DNA of 64,000 bases from DATLZU01 sp051293835 (lineage in GTDB: Bacteria > Nitrospirota > Nitrospiria > Nitrospirales > Nitrospiraceae): contig JBPKMA010000002.1 of NCBI GenBank assembly GCA_051293835.1, positions 315,115-379,114 of the forward strand, given 5' to 3'. The notes below the pieces were generated by a model. It made no database searches and was not told the origin of the DNA. It saw only the letters and a list, made by a program, of their open reading frames with translations. The position numbers and the translations under genes were made by a program. Shown here piece by piece: positions 8,100 to 17,291 of this stretch; position 1 is the stretch's first letter, and each line of letters opens with the position of its first letter.

Positions 8100-8175
8100 G
8101 GGCCGTTAGCTCAGCTGGTAGAGCAGCTGACTCTTAATCAGCGGGCCGCAGGTTCGATCCCTGCACGGCCCACCA
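8100..8175 (+). tRNA. tRNA-Lys (anticodon CTT)
   Basis: A 76-nt cloverleaf with encoded CCA. The acceptor GGGCCGT pairs with ACGGCCC at 8165-8171. The anticodon arm CTGA-CTCTTAA-TCAG gives CTT for AAG codons. The T arm contains GGTTCGATCC. Degraded genes begin about 350 bases beyond it. Confidence 0.96.
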
Positions 8176-8519
8176 AACCAAGCTTGCTCGAACCGCCCAC
8201 TCTTCTTCGGTGCTTCGTAATGAGCGCGGGCGGATACATCCCTCCGACCCGGAGGCTATTTGATTGTTCTTCGGTTCCATCCAAACCTCGCGTGCACGTG
8301 CTGCCCGCTCGTTTGAGGTTTATCGAGCTTGACGCGACGGGATAGAGTCCTCAATCCACTGGCCCGCCTGGTCCTATCGCTCGCTTGGCGCGCACCAGCC
8401 GTCTCCTTAAAACCATCCCACTCTTTTCCGCTCCATTTCTGTCGCTCTTCCCACGCACGTCGGGTTGATTCCCGAGCAGGGAATGGCGTATTCCCTGCCG
8501 ACAAAACTCATGTAGGATC
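8176..8519. other. Intergenic stretch without a recognisable gene
   Basis: About 340 bases after tRNA-Lys with no coding pattern I can support on either strand. I looked for a repeat of the tRNA 3-prime end further downstream, which would mark an integration site, and did not see one by eye. Confidence 0.5.
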
Positions 8520-9022
8520 GCTCTTCAACAAGCCGATGCGGGTCGAGACGGTTCGCGCCAGACCTTGTGTGGCGGGACGATCGACGCGCTCAAGTCGCAA
8601 ACGCTCGTGATCGAGTCGCCTGGAGCGAGCTACCTGGAGCGTAAATGGCCACCGGCGTTTCGCGGAAGACCGGCGCCTGGCCGCTTTCCACTCTCCGGCA
8701 AGCGCTGGTGAATGGATTTTAGGGACGCCTGATCGATTTGGATGCGCATGTGAGAAACAAAATTCCGGAGTTCGTCTTGCGTGGCGAGTTGAGCCTGGCA
8801 TCGGGCGCGCTGGCGGGGATGGATGCTCGCGTGTCTGATTCTCTGAATCTGTTTCGGCGGAGAAGATGGCCTTCAACGTCGACGACTATCTGCCGATTAT
8901 CACCCCAGCGTCGGAAGTGACTCCGACACCGGCCGAGGCCCCTGTGCCGTCGTAGGAAAGGCCTTCCTTCGCATCACCGGCACGATCCTGCCAGAACTCT
9001 GGAACCACTTGGGCACGAGCTG
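8520..9022 (+). pseudogene. Degraded remnant, possibly C-terminus of a DUF499-type AAA ATPase
   Basis: Shifting between the plus frames gives fragments that join into one protein-like sequence: FNKPMRVETV; QTLCGGTIDALKSQTLVIES; YLERKWPPAFR; GAWPLSTLRQALVNGF, then a stop; DLDAHVRNKIPEF; LSLASG; MAFNVDDYLPIITP; and AFLRITGTILPELWNHLGT. From memory these resemble the C-terminal region of large DUF499 ATPases found in anti-phage islands. That is recall, not a search. At least four frame changes and one stop make it non-functional. Its position just after a tRNA gene suits a decayed genomic island. Confidence 0.35.
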
Positions 9023-9104
9023 ATTTGCCGGCTCCGCGCCGGTTCATTCTCGGCCCCAGCGGCCAGTCCACCGAGCGGGGCCGGCATTCGGCAAAAACGG
9101 GAGG

Positions 9105-10821
9105 ATGCTGGCTCGAGTTGCGATCGTTGCGGCGGGGGTGTACCTCTTGGCGGGCACGTTCCCTATCTCGCTTCCCGCCTTCGCTGAGCATCTTGTTTAT
9201 CCCCAGACCACGGGTGAGTTCCAACCTCCGGAGAAACCGCTGGCCCGGAGCCTGGTGTGGGGGACATCATCCGCCCCGGCCACGACGACGGCGGGGTCGT
9301 CGTCGAGGGGCCGGCTTTACGGACCCTGGCGCACGAAGGATCGTCAGGGATCAGGCCATCCATCGAGAGTTCTACGAGAGGGCTCTCCGCACGCATCAGG
9401 AAGTCGGGTATCTGGAGTTCACTCGCTTCGAGAATTTGTTCGGCCGGGCCACCACCAGCGGCCAGCCCGTGCTGGCAAATGATCCGCCGAGGGATCCGCG
9501 GGCTGGCGGGCTTCCACCCGGGCATCCGCCTCTCCGGCATTTCCTCGGTGTCCCCACGTTGCAGGGTGGAGAGGTCGTGGGCTGATCGGCGTGGCGAATC
9601 GGCCGGGCGGATACACCGGAACCGAAGTGGCCCGGCTTGCATTGCTGACTCATGCCATCGGGGCCTCTACGATTGCTACCGCCGCCACCAACGGGAGGCG
9701 GCGTTGGAAGATCAACTGCGCCACATACAGAAGTTGGAAAGCATCGGCTAGTTGGCCGGGGGAGTTGCGCATAACTTTAATAATCTGCTCACCGTCATCA
9801 ATGGGTACTCCGACGACCTCTAGGCCGAGTTGAAGCACGACGATCCTCCCCAAGCCCAAATCGCCCAGATCCGCCCGCAGGGAGCAGGCTGCGACGTTGA
9901 CCCGGAGGCTCCTCGCCTTCGGCAAGCAACAGACCCTTGCACCTGTCATCGTCGAACTGAACCACGTGGTCACCGAGATGCTCCGGCGGGTAATCGGGGA
10001 ACATATCGAGTTACGCCTGGATCTCACCGCCAGCCCCGCACATGTCTTCATGGATCCCGCGCAATTGAACCAAGTCCTCCTGAACCTCATTCTCAATGCT
10101 CGGGACGCGATGCCCGAGCACAGCGTACTCCCCATTGCGACTCGCAACGTCGACCTGGACACCGCGTTCGCCCACGGTCATCCCGGGAGCGAGGTCAGCC
10201 CGCATGTCCTGCTGTCTGTTCAAGACACCGGGATCGGAATGGAGGCCGAGACCCAAGCCCGTATCTTCGAGCCCTTTTTTACAACCAAGGGGCCGGCGAA
10301 GGGTACCAGACTAGGACTCTCGACCGTGGTTCGGGATCGTCAAGCAAAGCGGAGGCTACATTGCGGTGGAGAGTGCGCACGGCCGTGGGACGACATTCCG
10401 GATCTATCTCCCGCAGTTCAGCAATGCGGGAGAGGAAACGCCACCGGCTATGCCGCTTGTGGCGGCGTCGAGCGGCGGGACCGAGATCATCCTTCTCGTG
10501 GAAGACGAAGCGATGGTGAGAACTCTGGCACGCGAAGCATTGAGCGGACATGGCTATCGGGTGCTCGAAGCTGCCAACGGCCGTCAGGCGATGCAACTCG
10601 TCCAAGCGTACGATGTAATCATGCCCGGGATGAACAGCCTCGAGCTCGCTCAGCAGCTCAAAGCGCTTCGGCCGGACATGAAGACACTGTACATGTCGGC
10701 TTACGCAGACGAGATCCTGGGGGCCCGCGGCGTGTTCCCAGCGAGCGTCAATTTTCTGCAGAAGCCCTTTACGCCCGCCATCCTGGCGCGCAAAGTGTGC
10801 GAAGTGTTAACCTGCTCGTAA
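9105..10821 (+). pseudogene. Broken hybrid sensor histidine kinase (GAF, HisKA, HATPase, receiver)
   Basis: Parts of a hybrid kinase lie in order but in different frames. A signal-anchor-like start (MLARVAIVAAGVYLLAG) comes first, then a GAF-like segment with QPVLANDPP, then the HisKA box LAGGVAHNFNNLL after an in-frame TAG near 9748. HATPase boxes follow (QVLLNLILNARDAMPE, DTGIGM, FEPFFTTKG), then a receiver domain from about 10490 (ILLVEDEAMVR ... LQKPF). In the receiver about ten residues before DVIMPGMN are missing, which removes most of the beta strand leading to the phospho-Asp. With several frameshifts and a stop, this is a pseudogene. Confidence 0.75.
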
Positions 10822-10909
10822 CCGTGCCGCACCCTCGGCCGCAGGGTCATCTGCTGACCCGCCGCTGCCTCTGCTTTGCAACGATGTTAGCGGGTTAAAA
10901 CCAGCCACG

Positions 10910-12421
10910 TCACGGCACGATGGACAGGAAAACGGTCGCGCCGTCGCGTTTCACCAGCAGGAGGACACGCTTGCCTGGCGCAAGCTCGTTGCTCAGCCGC
11001 TCGAAGTCGCGCAGAGACTTGATCGGTTTGCGGTCGATCTCCCGAATAATATCTCCCGGCCGCAGGCCAGCTCGATCCGCCGGGCTGCCCGGTTCCACGT
11101 CAACGACCAACACGCCAACTTCTTTCCGTCCCGATCGCCCACGCATGGTCGGCGGCACTTCGTCGACCGCAACGCCTTCCAGCGCATGTTCGACTTGTTC
11201 TTTTTCGGGACCCTGCCGAGCGACTGGCTCGGCCGGCATCTCGGCAACGGTAACCGGAATCGCCTGCGTCCGGTTCCCGCGCAGGACGGAAAGCGTCACG
11301 GTTGTTCCCGGTTTGGTCTCAGCGACCAGCATACGCAGGTGCGTGGCGTCCTTGACCGGCACTCCGTTATAAGCAGTAATCACGTCGCCGCGTTGAAGTT
11401 TCGCCTTGGCGGCAGGACCATCTTCCAGAATATCAGACACCAGCGCGCCTTTCGCCGTCTCCGACAGACCGAATGCGCGGACCAACTCCGGCGTCAACTC
11501 CTGAACCCCCAGTCCCATCCACCCGCGGATCACCCGGCCGTGCTCAAGCAAGCTGGTCATGACGCTCCTGGCCATGTTACTGGGGATCGCGAACCCAATG
11601 CCCATAAATCCGCCAGTCTGGGAAAAGATCGCGGTGTTGATCCCGATCAGTTCTCCCTTGAGGTTGACCAGCGCCCCGCCGGAATTGCCCGGGTTGATCG
11701 CGGCGTCGGTCTGAACGAAATCCTCGTAATCGACAATCCCGACATTCGCCCGTCCCACCGCGCTGATGATGCCCATGGTAACGGTCTCGCTCAGACCGAA
11801 CGGATTCCCCACGGCCAGCACGACTTCCCCGACCCGCAGGCGGCTGGAATCTCCCCAAGGCAACGTCGGCAGATCTGTCGCATCGATCTTGATGACAGCG
11901 ATGTCCGTACGGACGTCGGTGCCGACGACTTTCGCCCTGAAGGTGCGCTTGTCGGCCAGCAGGACCTGCACTTCTGCAGCGTCCTGCACCACATGGCTGT
12001 TGGTGACAATGTAACCGTCCGGACTGACGATCACGCCTGAGCCCTGCCCTTGTTCAGGCGGTGGGAAACCCTGCTCGAACTCTTCGCCGAAAAACCGGCG
12101 CGAGTAGGGATCTCCGAACGGTCTACCGCGAGTCACCGGCCTGAAGGTCGAAGAGATGTTGACCACCGCCGCCTTGGCCCGAGCAGCTGCGTCGATGAAC
12201 GCTTCGTTGATGGCCGCTCCGGCCGTCTCGACGGCGCCGGCCGTCCCTGCGATCCCGGCCGGCTCGGACAACCAGACACATGTCTGGACCACTAGCCCGA
12301 GACCCAGGAAGACGAAGATCCGGCGGAACTCGTTCACTAATCTCGCCAATCTCGCCTGCATACCTTCCATCCCCATTCCGTGTCCGCTCGTCATTCTCCC
12401 GGCAGCAACACGCCGGCACAC
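10910..12421 (-). CDS. degP: HtrA/DegP-family periplasmic serine protease
   Basis: The protein has 503 residues from the first start. An N-terminal hydrophobic segment (about 35-50) serves as signal or anchor. The trypsin-like domain carries the triad His143 (TNSHVV), Asp173 (RTDIAVIK) and Ser247 (GNSGGAL). Two PDZ domains follow, at about 295-390 (GWMGLGVQEL..., GDVITAYNG) and 415-503 (PADRAGLRPGDIIREI). It degrades or refolds misfolded envelope proteins. Starts at M10, M16, M18 or M21 are also possible, since no single ribosome site stands out. It diverges from hsp20, making a stress-gene pair with a shared 336-base promoter region. Confidence 0.93.
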   Translation of the reverse strand: MCRRVAAGRMTSGHGMGMEGMQARLARLVNEFRRIFVFLGLGLVVQTCVWLSEPAGIAGTAGAVETAGAAINEAFIDAAARAKAAVVNISSTFRPVTRGRPFGDPYSRRFFGEEFEQGFPPPEQGQGSGVIVSPDGYIVTNSHVVQDAAEVQVLLADKRTFRAKVVGTDVRTDIAVIKIDATDLPTLPWGDSSRLRVGEVVLAVGNPFGLSETVTMGIISAVGRANVGIVDYEDFVQTDAAINPGNSGGALVNLKGELIGINTAIFSQTGGFMGIGFAIPSNMARSVMTSLLEHGRVIRGWMGLGVQELTPELVRAFGLSETAKGALVSDILEDGPAAKAKLQRGDVITAYNGVPVKDATHLRMLVAETKPGTTVTLSVLRGNRTQAIPVTVAEMPAEPVARQGPEKEQVEHALEGVAVDEVPPTMRGRSGRKEVGVLVVDVEPGSPADRAGLRPGDIIREIDRKPIKSLRDFERLSNELAPGKRVLLLVKRDGATVFLSIVP

Positions 12422-12757
12422 ACCGGCTGGAGGCGGTTCGTGGAGTGTTTATCAATACTAATTGTTTGTTTGTAAGTAAGCAGACTTCGCCAGACGGTCA
12501 AGAACCCGGTCTCCCCGGCTTAATCTTAACTTGCTTGATGCAAGGTTCACGCTCGTGCCGAGCACGCTCTTGACCGGTCACTGGGTGTGCTTATGTTAAA
12601 AAGCGAAATTTGGCGAGCTGGATCGGAGCGGTGAGCGCTGCTCCGCCTATCACCGGCGACATCGCGTATCCGTTGCTTCCTTGTCGCTGGGAATCCCTCC
12701 CGTTGCGATCCACCTCGCCGCTTCCAAATCTCCACGCGAGAAAGGAGGGATACCGCT
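12422..12757. promoter_or_regulatory. Divergent degP-hsp20 promoter region
   Basis: This gap serves two divergent stress genes. On the plus strand a sigma-70-like promoter is visible, TTGACC (12570-12575), 16 bases, TATGTT (12592-12597), about 160 bases before hsp20. An AT-rich stretch at 12446-12480 could hold the degP promoter on the minus strand. I see no CIRCE or ROSE-type repeat. A strong AAAGGAGGG ribosome site precedes hsp20 at 12741-12749. Confidence 0.5.
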
Positions 12758-13198
12758 ATGACGCTGGTCCCGTATGTGGCGAACCTGATGCAGCTTCCCT
12801 TCGAAAGCCAGATTGATCGGCTGTTCGAAGAGGCGGTCCGCGGAGTGACGTCGCGGGCGAGCGCCTGGATCCCGTCCTGCAATGTGTATGAGGATGACCA
12901 TGCCTTCTATGTCCAGGCCGTGCTCCCTGGCATGGATGCGAAGGAGCTTGACGTCCTCGCTGAGGATGGGATGCTCACCATCAAAGGTGAGCGAAAGGGC
13001 CCTGCCCCGGGAGCGGGTCAAGCTTCATGGCTCGTTCACGAAATTGCAGAGGGCTCCTTCGCCCGAACCTTTGTGATCCCGTCCTACGTGGACCATTCAC
13101 AGGCCAAGGCCTCCTATAAGGAAGGGATTCTCACCGTCACCTTCCCCAAGAAGGAGGAAGCCAAGCCGCGTCGGATCTGCATCGAAGAGTGCAAGTGA
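12758..13198 (+). CDS. Small heat shock protein, Hsp20/alpha-crystallin family
   Basis: The 146-residue holdase chaperone has an alpha-crystallin domain over about residues 40-140: NVYEDDHAFYVQAVLPGMD, then LTIKGERKG, then the conserved A-x-x-x-x-G-I-L-T-V motif (ASYKEGILTVTFPK). It prevents aggregation of unfolding proteins in the cytoplasm. It is monocistronic, with its own promoter and a perfect terminator 20 bases after the stop. The C-terminal IxI motif is not obvious. Confidence 0.95.
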   Translation: MTLVPYVANLMQLPFESQIDRLFEEAVRGVTSRASAWIPSCNVYEDDHAFYVQAVLPGMDAKELDVLAEDGMLTIKGERKGPAPGAGQASWLVHEIAEGSFARTFVIPSYVDHSQAKASYKEGILTVTFPKKEEAKPRRICIEECK

Positions 13199-13220
13199 GG
13201 CGGGTGTCTATCCGACCCCG

Positions 13221-13251
13221 AGCGCCACCGTTCCCGGTGGCGCTTTTTTTT
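13221..13251 (+). terminator. Intrinsic terminator of hsp20
   Basis: A 10-bp perfect stem, AGCGCCACCG / CGGTGGCGCT, with a TTCC loop, runs into eight T at 13244-13251. Confidence 0.92.
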
Positions 13252-13516
13252 GTTCGCCGGACCAGCGACGGCGACGCCCATGTCTCATCGCACCGACTCA
13301 GTCGAACCCCGGCTTCATGACGGGCTTCATGACGCCACGGCGGATGGCTTCAAGCCTGAACCGACGGCTGGTCCGGGCAAACGGGCGAACGGCAGCTCGC
13401 TCTACGTGCCGTACCATCTCGATCCACGATGTCACGAGGCTCTGTACGAGATTGCTATGCCTGCCGGGCTCTGACGGTTTCGTTGTGACCTCGCCAGTGC
13501 GAGGACTTACCCACCT

Positions 13517-14917
13517 TCAATAGCCCCGCATGGGCGTTGAGGCCGGCAGCTCCTCAAACCGGGCGGTGAAGTGGCGAAGCACCGGGGCTTCGTAGGTCAT
13601 GGCGAGGCCGCGGATGGCCTCGCGCCTGCGAAACAGTTCAATGATAGACTCCGCGACGTACGTGATCTGCATGTTGGTGTAGACGCGCCGCGGGATGGCG
13701 AGACGGACCATCTCCAACTCGGGATAGATCGTTCGGCCGGTGGACGGATCCTTCTTTCCAAACATCACAGTACCGATTTCGACACCGCGGATGCCGAATT
13801 CCCGATAGAGCGCCACGCACAACGCCTGAGCGGGAAATTGCGATTGCGGAATGTGCGGCAGGAATTCCTTGGCGTTGAGGTAGACAGCATGCCCGCCCAC
13901 CGGCTTCAAAATCGGCACGCCACCCTGTTCGAGCAGTTCACCCAGATAGCGCACCTGACCGATCCGAAATCCTAAGTACTCTTCGTCCAGCACCTCTTTC
14001 AACCCTCTGGCCATGGCCTCGAGATCGCGGCCGGCCAATCCGCCGTAAGTCGGGAACCCCTCGACTAGGATCAACCTGTTGGTGATGTCCTGAACCCACT
14101 CCGCGTTATTCAGGCTGAGGAATCCGCCGATGTTTACCAGCCCGTCCTTCTTGGCAGACATCGTACATCCGTCCCCGTAGCTGAAGAGTTCGCGTGCGAT
14201 GTCCGCAATCGACTTAGCCTGATACCCCGGCTCCCGCTCCTTGATGAAGAAACAGTTTTCCGCGAAGCGACAGGCGTCGAAGAACAACGGGATGTCGTAG
14301 CGCCGGCACAGCTCGCTCGTTGCGCGGATGTTGGCCATCGACACTGGCTGACCGCCCCCACTGTTGTTAGTGATGGTGATCATCACGAGCGGGATGCGGT
14401 GGCGCCCCACCCGATTGATCGCATCCTCCAGCCGCACCAGATCCATGTTGCCTTTGAACGGCATGTCACAGTGCGGATCGTAGGCTTCCTTGACGACCAC
14501 ATCGAGCGCTTCGGCCCCCTGATGCTCGACGTTCGCGCGGGTGGTGTCGAAATGGATGTTGTTGGGGACGCACATGCCAGGCTTGACCACCGTCGAGAAC
14601 AACAGATTTTCGGCCATGCGGCCCTGATGGGTGGGGATCACGTATCGGTAGCCGAAAATGGACTTCACGGTCTCTTCGAAATGATAGAAATTCCGGCTGC
14701 CAGCGTAGGATTCGTCACCCAGCATCAGGCCCGCCCATTGATTGTCGCTCATGGCCGAGGTACCGCTGTCGGTGAGCAGGTCGACATACACACTTTCCGC
14801 GGGCACCTTGAAGAGGTTATAGCCGGCCTCGCGCAACAGGCGGTCCCGCTCTTCGCGCGTGGTTCGGCGGATCGGTTCGACGACTTTGATCTTGAATGGC
14901 TCGGATGGGAACTTCAT
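13517..14917 (-). CDS. tnaA: Tryptophanase (beta-eliminating lyase family; close to tyrosine phenol-lyase)
   Basis: This 466-residue PLP enzyme is collinear with TnaA and Tpl: DLLTDSGTSAMSDNQWAG near 46, THQGRMAENL at 96-105 and the PLP lysine Lys257 in SAKKD. Two positions that separate the enzymes point to tryptophanase: Asp124 in HFDTTR (tyrosine phenol-lyase has Thr124) and Ile in VEIGTV (Tpl has Arg381 there). The reaction would be tryptophan to indole, pyruvate and ammonia. The start overlaps the stop of the upstream regulator as ATGA. No TnaC-type leader or tryptophan permease is visible, so control is probably through that regulator. Confidence 0.88.
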   Translation of the reverse strand: MKFPSEPFKIKVVEPIRRTTREERDRLLREAGYNLFKVPAESVYVDLLTDSGTSAMSDNQWAGLMLGDESYAGSRNFYHFEETVKSIFGYRYVIPTHQGRMAENLLFSTVVKPGMCVPNNIHFDTTRANVEHQGAEALDVVVKEAYDPHCDMPFKGNMDLVRLEDAINRVGRHRIPLVMITITNNSGGGQPVSMANIRATSELCRRYDIPLFFDACRFAENCFFIKEREPGYQAKSIADIARELFSYGDGCTMSAKKDGLVNIGGFLSLNNAEWVQDITNRLILVEGFPTYGGLAGRDLEAMARGLKEVLDEEYLGFRIGQVRYLGELLEQGGVPILKPVGGHAVYLNAKEFLPHIPQSQFPAQALCVALYREFGIRGVEIGTVMFGKKDPSTGRTIYPELEMVRLAIPRRVYTNMQITYVAESIIELFRRREAIRGLAMTYEAPVLRHFTARFEELPASTPMRGY

Positions 14918-15876
14918 GCGACAGCCTTCTTGAAGCGCGCCAACTGCGCTTTGAATGCCTTCGCCCCTTGGTATTCGAACACGTAACGCGTCATGTCGAA
15001 CAGCGGCGCGGGATCGAGGTCTCGGATGAGGTCCGGCTTCCAGGTGATCTGGAGCTTGCTGATCATCGTGATCGGCGTCGGTTTGCCAACCATTCCGAGC
15101 GGAACTTGCCCATAGGTCTGCGAGAAAATCAGGATTTCGCCGTCGAACAGAGCCGCATTGATATCCTGCGCGGCGCCTTGTTTCCTATAATCCTTTTCGA
15201 GCCGCTGAAACATCGGCGACCGGTCAAGCTCCTCGCGAAAGGCGTAATAAATCTTGATGCCGGCCCGATGTTGGTCGTCCATGACTGCAATCGCGTCCGC
15301 CACCAGGGAAGCTCGTTGCATCTGGTCCTTGGTGAGAATCAGCAACCGCCGGATCGTGACGTTGCGGCGCACGGCAGCCTGGTTGGCCAGGAGATAGCTG
15401 GGATAGAGCGCCTCGCCTTTTTTCCAAATGTTCCACCGCTCCATGATGGCATCCACCGACCGCTCGGCGGTTTCCATCAGCCGGACGGCTTCGGCGTTGG
15501 CGGCTGCCCCTTCATAGACCAACGTCTGGGATTCGAGTTGACGCAGCTCACGCCCGATGGCTTCCACCTTCTTCGGCAGATACCGAGGGGTCTTCGGGAC
15601 GTTCAGCATCACGTCCACGGCGGTCAGGGCCAAATTCCAGTATTCCTTGGCCGCCGCCGGCGCCTTGTCCTTCTGGGCCACCAACAGCAACTCCACCGGA
15701 TTCTTGTCCAGCAGCTTGGCGATCGTGATACAGACCTCCGGCTTCGGAACTTTGAGCCCTCGGCGCATGAGATTCGCTTCGGGCTGGGCAATTCCGAGCT
15801 TCTCGGCAAGCGCGTAATCACTGCTCAATCCGTATCGTTCTTTGACCGCTTCAAGATAACTGGCAATTTCCGTCAT
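14914..15876 (-). CDS. HTH (XRE-like) protein upstream of tryptophanase
   Basis: The protein has 320 residues. The N-terminal 60 look like a lambda-repressor-type helix-turn-helix (YALAEKLGIAQPEANLMRRG, then the C-terminal helices). The rest, about 250 residues, is soluble and mixed alpha/beta (VTIRRLLILTKDQ, IKIYYAFREELD, DGEILIFSQT) and I do not recognise it; it could be a sensor domain. The start is the ATG at 15876 after GGTGAGG rather than an upstream TTG. It overlaps tnaA by 4 bases, so the two are coupled. A role as regulator of tryptophan or indole metabolism is inferred from position. Confidence 0.6.
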   Translation of the reverse strand: MTEIASYLEAVKERYGLSSDYALAEKLGIAQPEANLMRRGLKVPKPEVCITIAKLLDKNPVELLLVAQKDKAPAAAKEYWNLALTAVDVMLNVPKTPRYLPKKVEAIGRELRQLESQTLVYEGAAANAEAVRLMETAERSVDAIMERWNIWKKGEALYPSYLLANQAAVRRNVTIRRLLILTKDQMQRASLVADAIAVMDDQHRAGIKIYYAFREELDRSPMFQRLEKDYRKQGAAQDINAALFDGEILIFSQTYGQVPLGMVGKPTPITMISKLQITWKPDLIRDLDPAPLFDMTRYVFEYQGAKAFKAQLARFKKAVA

Positions 15877-15983
15877 GCCAACCTCACCCAACGCCGATCA
15901 TACCACGCTAGCCACATTCCTCATCCTCCAACCGGCGGAACTGACCTGAAGGGTATTCACCGTGGCGGCCTCCCTCCGCCTCG

Positions 15984-17225
15984 TCATCTGTTCCCGGATC
16001 GCGGATCGGCCTTGCACCACGCGGTCCGCGCCGATCCGACCCCGACAGGCGCAATGCCGGTCGGATGCGGCGGCATGCCGACGGTGGCCTCGCTCCGACC
16101 GAGCTGCGTCATGCGCTGTTTTACCAGGGTGTCGAATCGAGCGAGGGACAAGGCAATCCCGTGACGGGCGAATTGCGCCACCAACTCGTCGCCCCGCTCT
16201 CTCACCAACGTCACGACCGACCGATACCCGGCGCCGAGCAATAGCATCCGGTCCTGGTAGCTCAAAAAGCTTCGTTCGAACAAGAGCGCGTCGTGAGGGG
16301 TCGGAGTCATGACCAACAGATCTTTGTCGGGATGGCTGCGCTCGAACAATTCTCGGGCTTGGGAAAACCGCACGTCGAAGTTGATACGAGAAGCCTGTTC
16401 GCCGATGGCCAGGAATCCTCTGTCCCGCAGAGAGGCCTGGTGCGACGGATGCGCCGGTGCACACCGAGACGATCGCGGGGGCTGAACCCGGACCATCGGA
16501 TTGATCACGACCATAAAACCGATGTGTTTGGCGACCGCCAGGTCGAAAAAGGTCAGTCGGCCGATTCCGGCGTCGATGTAATCGCGCCCGTCGATTCGTA
16601 CAGGGCAAAAATAGATCGGCACGGCCGAGGAGGCGGTGATGGCTTTGGAGATCGGCACATCCTTCCATCCCTCATCGCCGAAGATCACGCTGTCCCCCGT
16701 TTCGAGATCGATCGCGGGAACATACAATTCGCAGCGCAACTCCGCGAACGAATCTGACAGCCCCTTGTCGTGGAATGTTTTCTCCAAGTACCGAGCGAAC
16801 GGCTTCAACGTGTAGATCCCGCTCGGTAGCGCCTCTTGGGCTTTGTCCAAAAGATCGATCAGAGTCATCTCCGGGTAATGATGGACATACAGTTTGAGCA
16901 AGGGGATGAGTTGTCGGATCGCGCGAGGGAAAGTTTTGAGCCCTTCGCCGAAGGCTGGCGCGAAGATATCCCGGTGGTCGAAATAATACGGCCGCGTGTT
17001 TGACAAGTTCGTCTCCAGGATCTCTTGCGGCTTGACGCCATTCGCGATCAGCGAGGCCGCCGCCGAGCCGGCGCTGACACCGACGTACACCTCGAAGTCG
17101 TTGACCGTGAAGCTCTCGTCGAAGAGGTCGTCCAACGCCGTCAAGGCGCCGATTTCGAAGAGGTAGCCGGTAAATCCTCCTCCCGCCAACGCCAACGCCC
17201 GCTTGCTCGATCCGTCCGATCCCAT
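15984..17225 (-). CDS. Patatin-like phospholipase
   Basis: This 413-residue serine hydrolase has the patatin features: oxyanion loop GGGFTG at 15-20, nucleophile Ser51 in GVSAGS, and Asp218 in DAGIG completing the Ser-Asp dyad. It would release fatty acids from membrane lipids or related esters. It follows the frameshifted enoyl-CoA hydratase by 66 bases on the same strand, so it may be the last gene of the fatty-acid oxidation operon and supply its substrate. The C-terminal 120 residues lie outside the core domain, and the final 40 are low-complexity. Confidence 0.85.
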   Translation of the reverse strand: MGSDGSSKRALALAGGGFTGYLFEIGALTALDDLFDESFTVNDFEVYVGVSAGSAAASLIANGVKPQEILETNLSNTRPYYFDHRDIFAPAFGEGLKTFPRAIRQLIPLLKLYVHHYPEMTLIDLLDKAQEALPSGIYTLKPFARYLEKTFHDKGLSDSFAELRCELYVPAIDLETGDSVIFGDEGWKDVPISKAITASSAVPIYFCPVRIDGRDYIDAGIGRLTFFDLAVAKHIGFMVVINPMVRVQPPRSSRCAPAHPSHQASLRDRGFLAIGEQASRINFDVRFSQARELFERSHPDKDLLVMTPTPHDALLFERSFLSYQDRMLLLGAGYRSVVTLVRERGDELVAQFARHGIALSLARFDTLVKQRMTQLGRSEATVGMPPHPTGIAPVGVGSARTAWCKADPRSGNR

Positions 17226-17291
17226 GATCCACTTTCCTTTCTGAATCCCCGTCCCCTTGCCAATCCTCCCCCGACTGCGAGCCGCGTGCCC

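Noticed and set aside
7938..13250. Genomic island with attachment sites next to the tRNA pair
   Set aside because: No integrase and no direct repeat of a tRNA end seen by eye; only the decayed block itself suggests an old insertion.
13517..14917. Tyrosine phenol-lyase as the name of the PLP lyase
   Set aside because: The position of Thr124 is Asp and that of Arg381 is Ile, the tryptophanase states.
14399..16164. Two long plus-strand frames (195 and 422 codons)
   Set aside because: They are antisense to tnaA, the HTH regulator and the patatin gene; His/Arg-rich shadow translations with no motifs.
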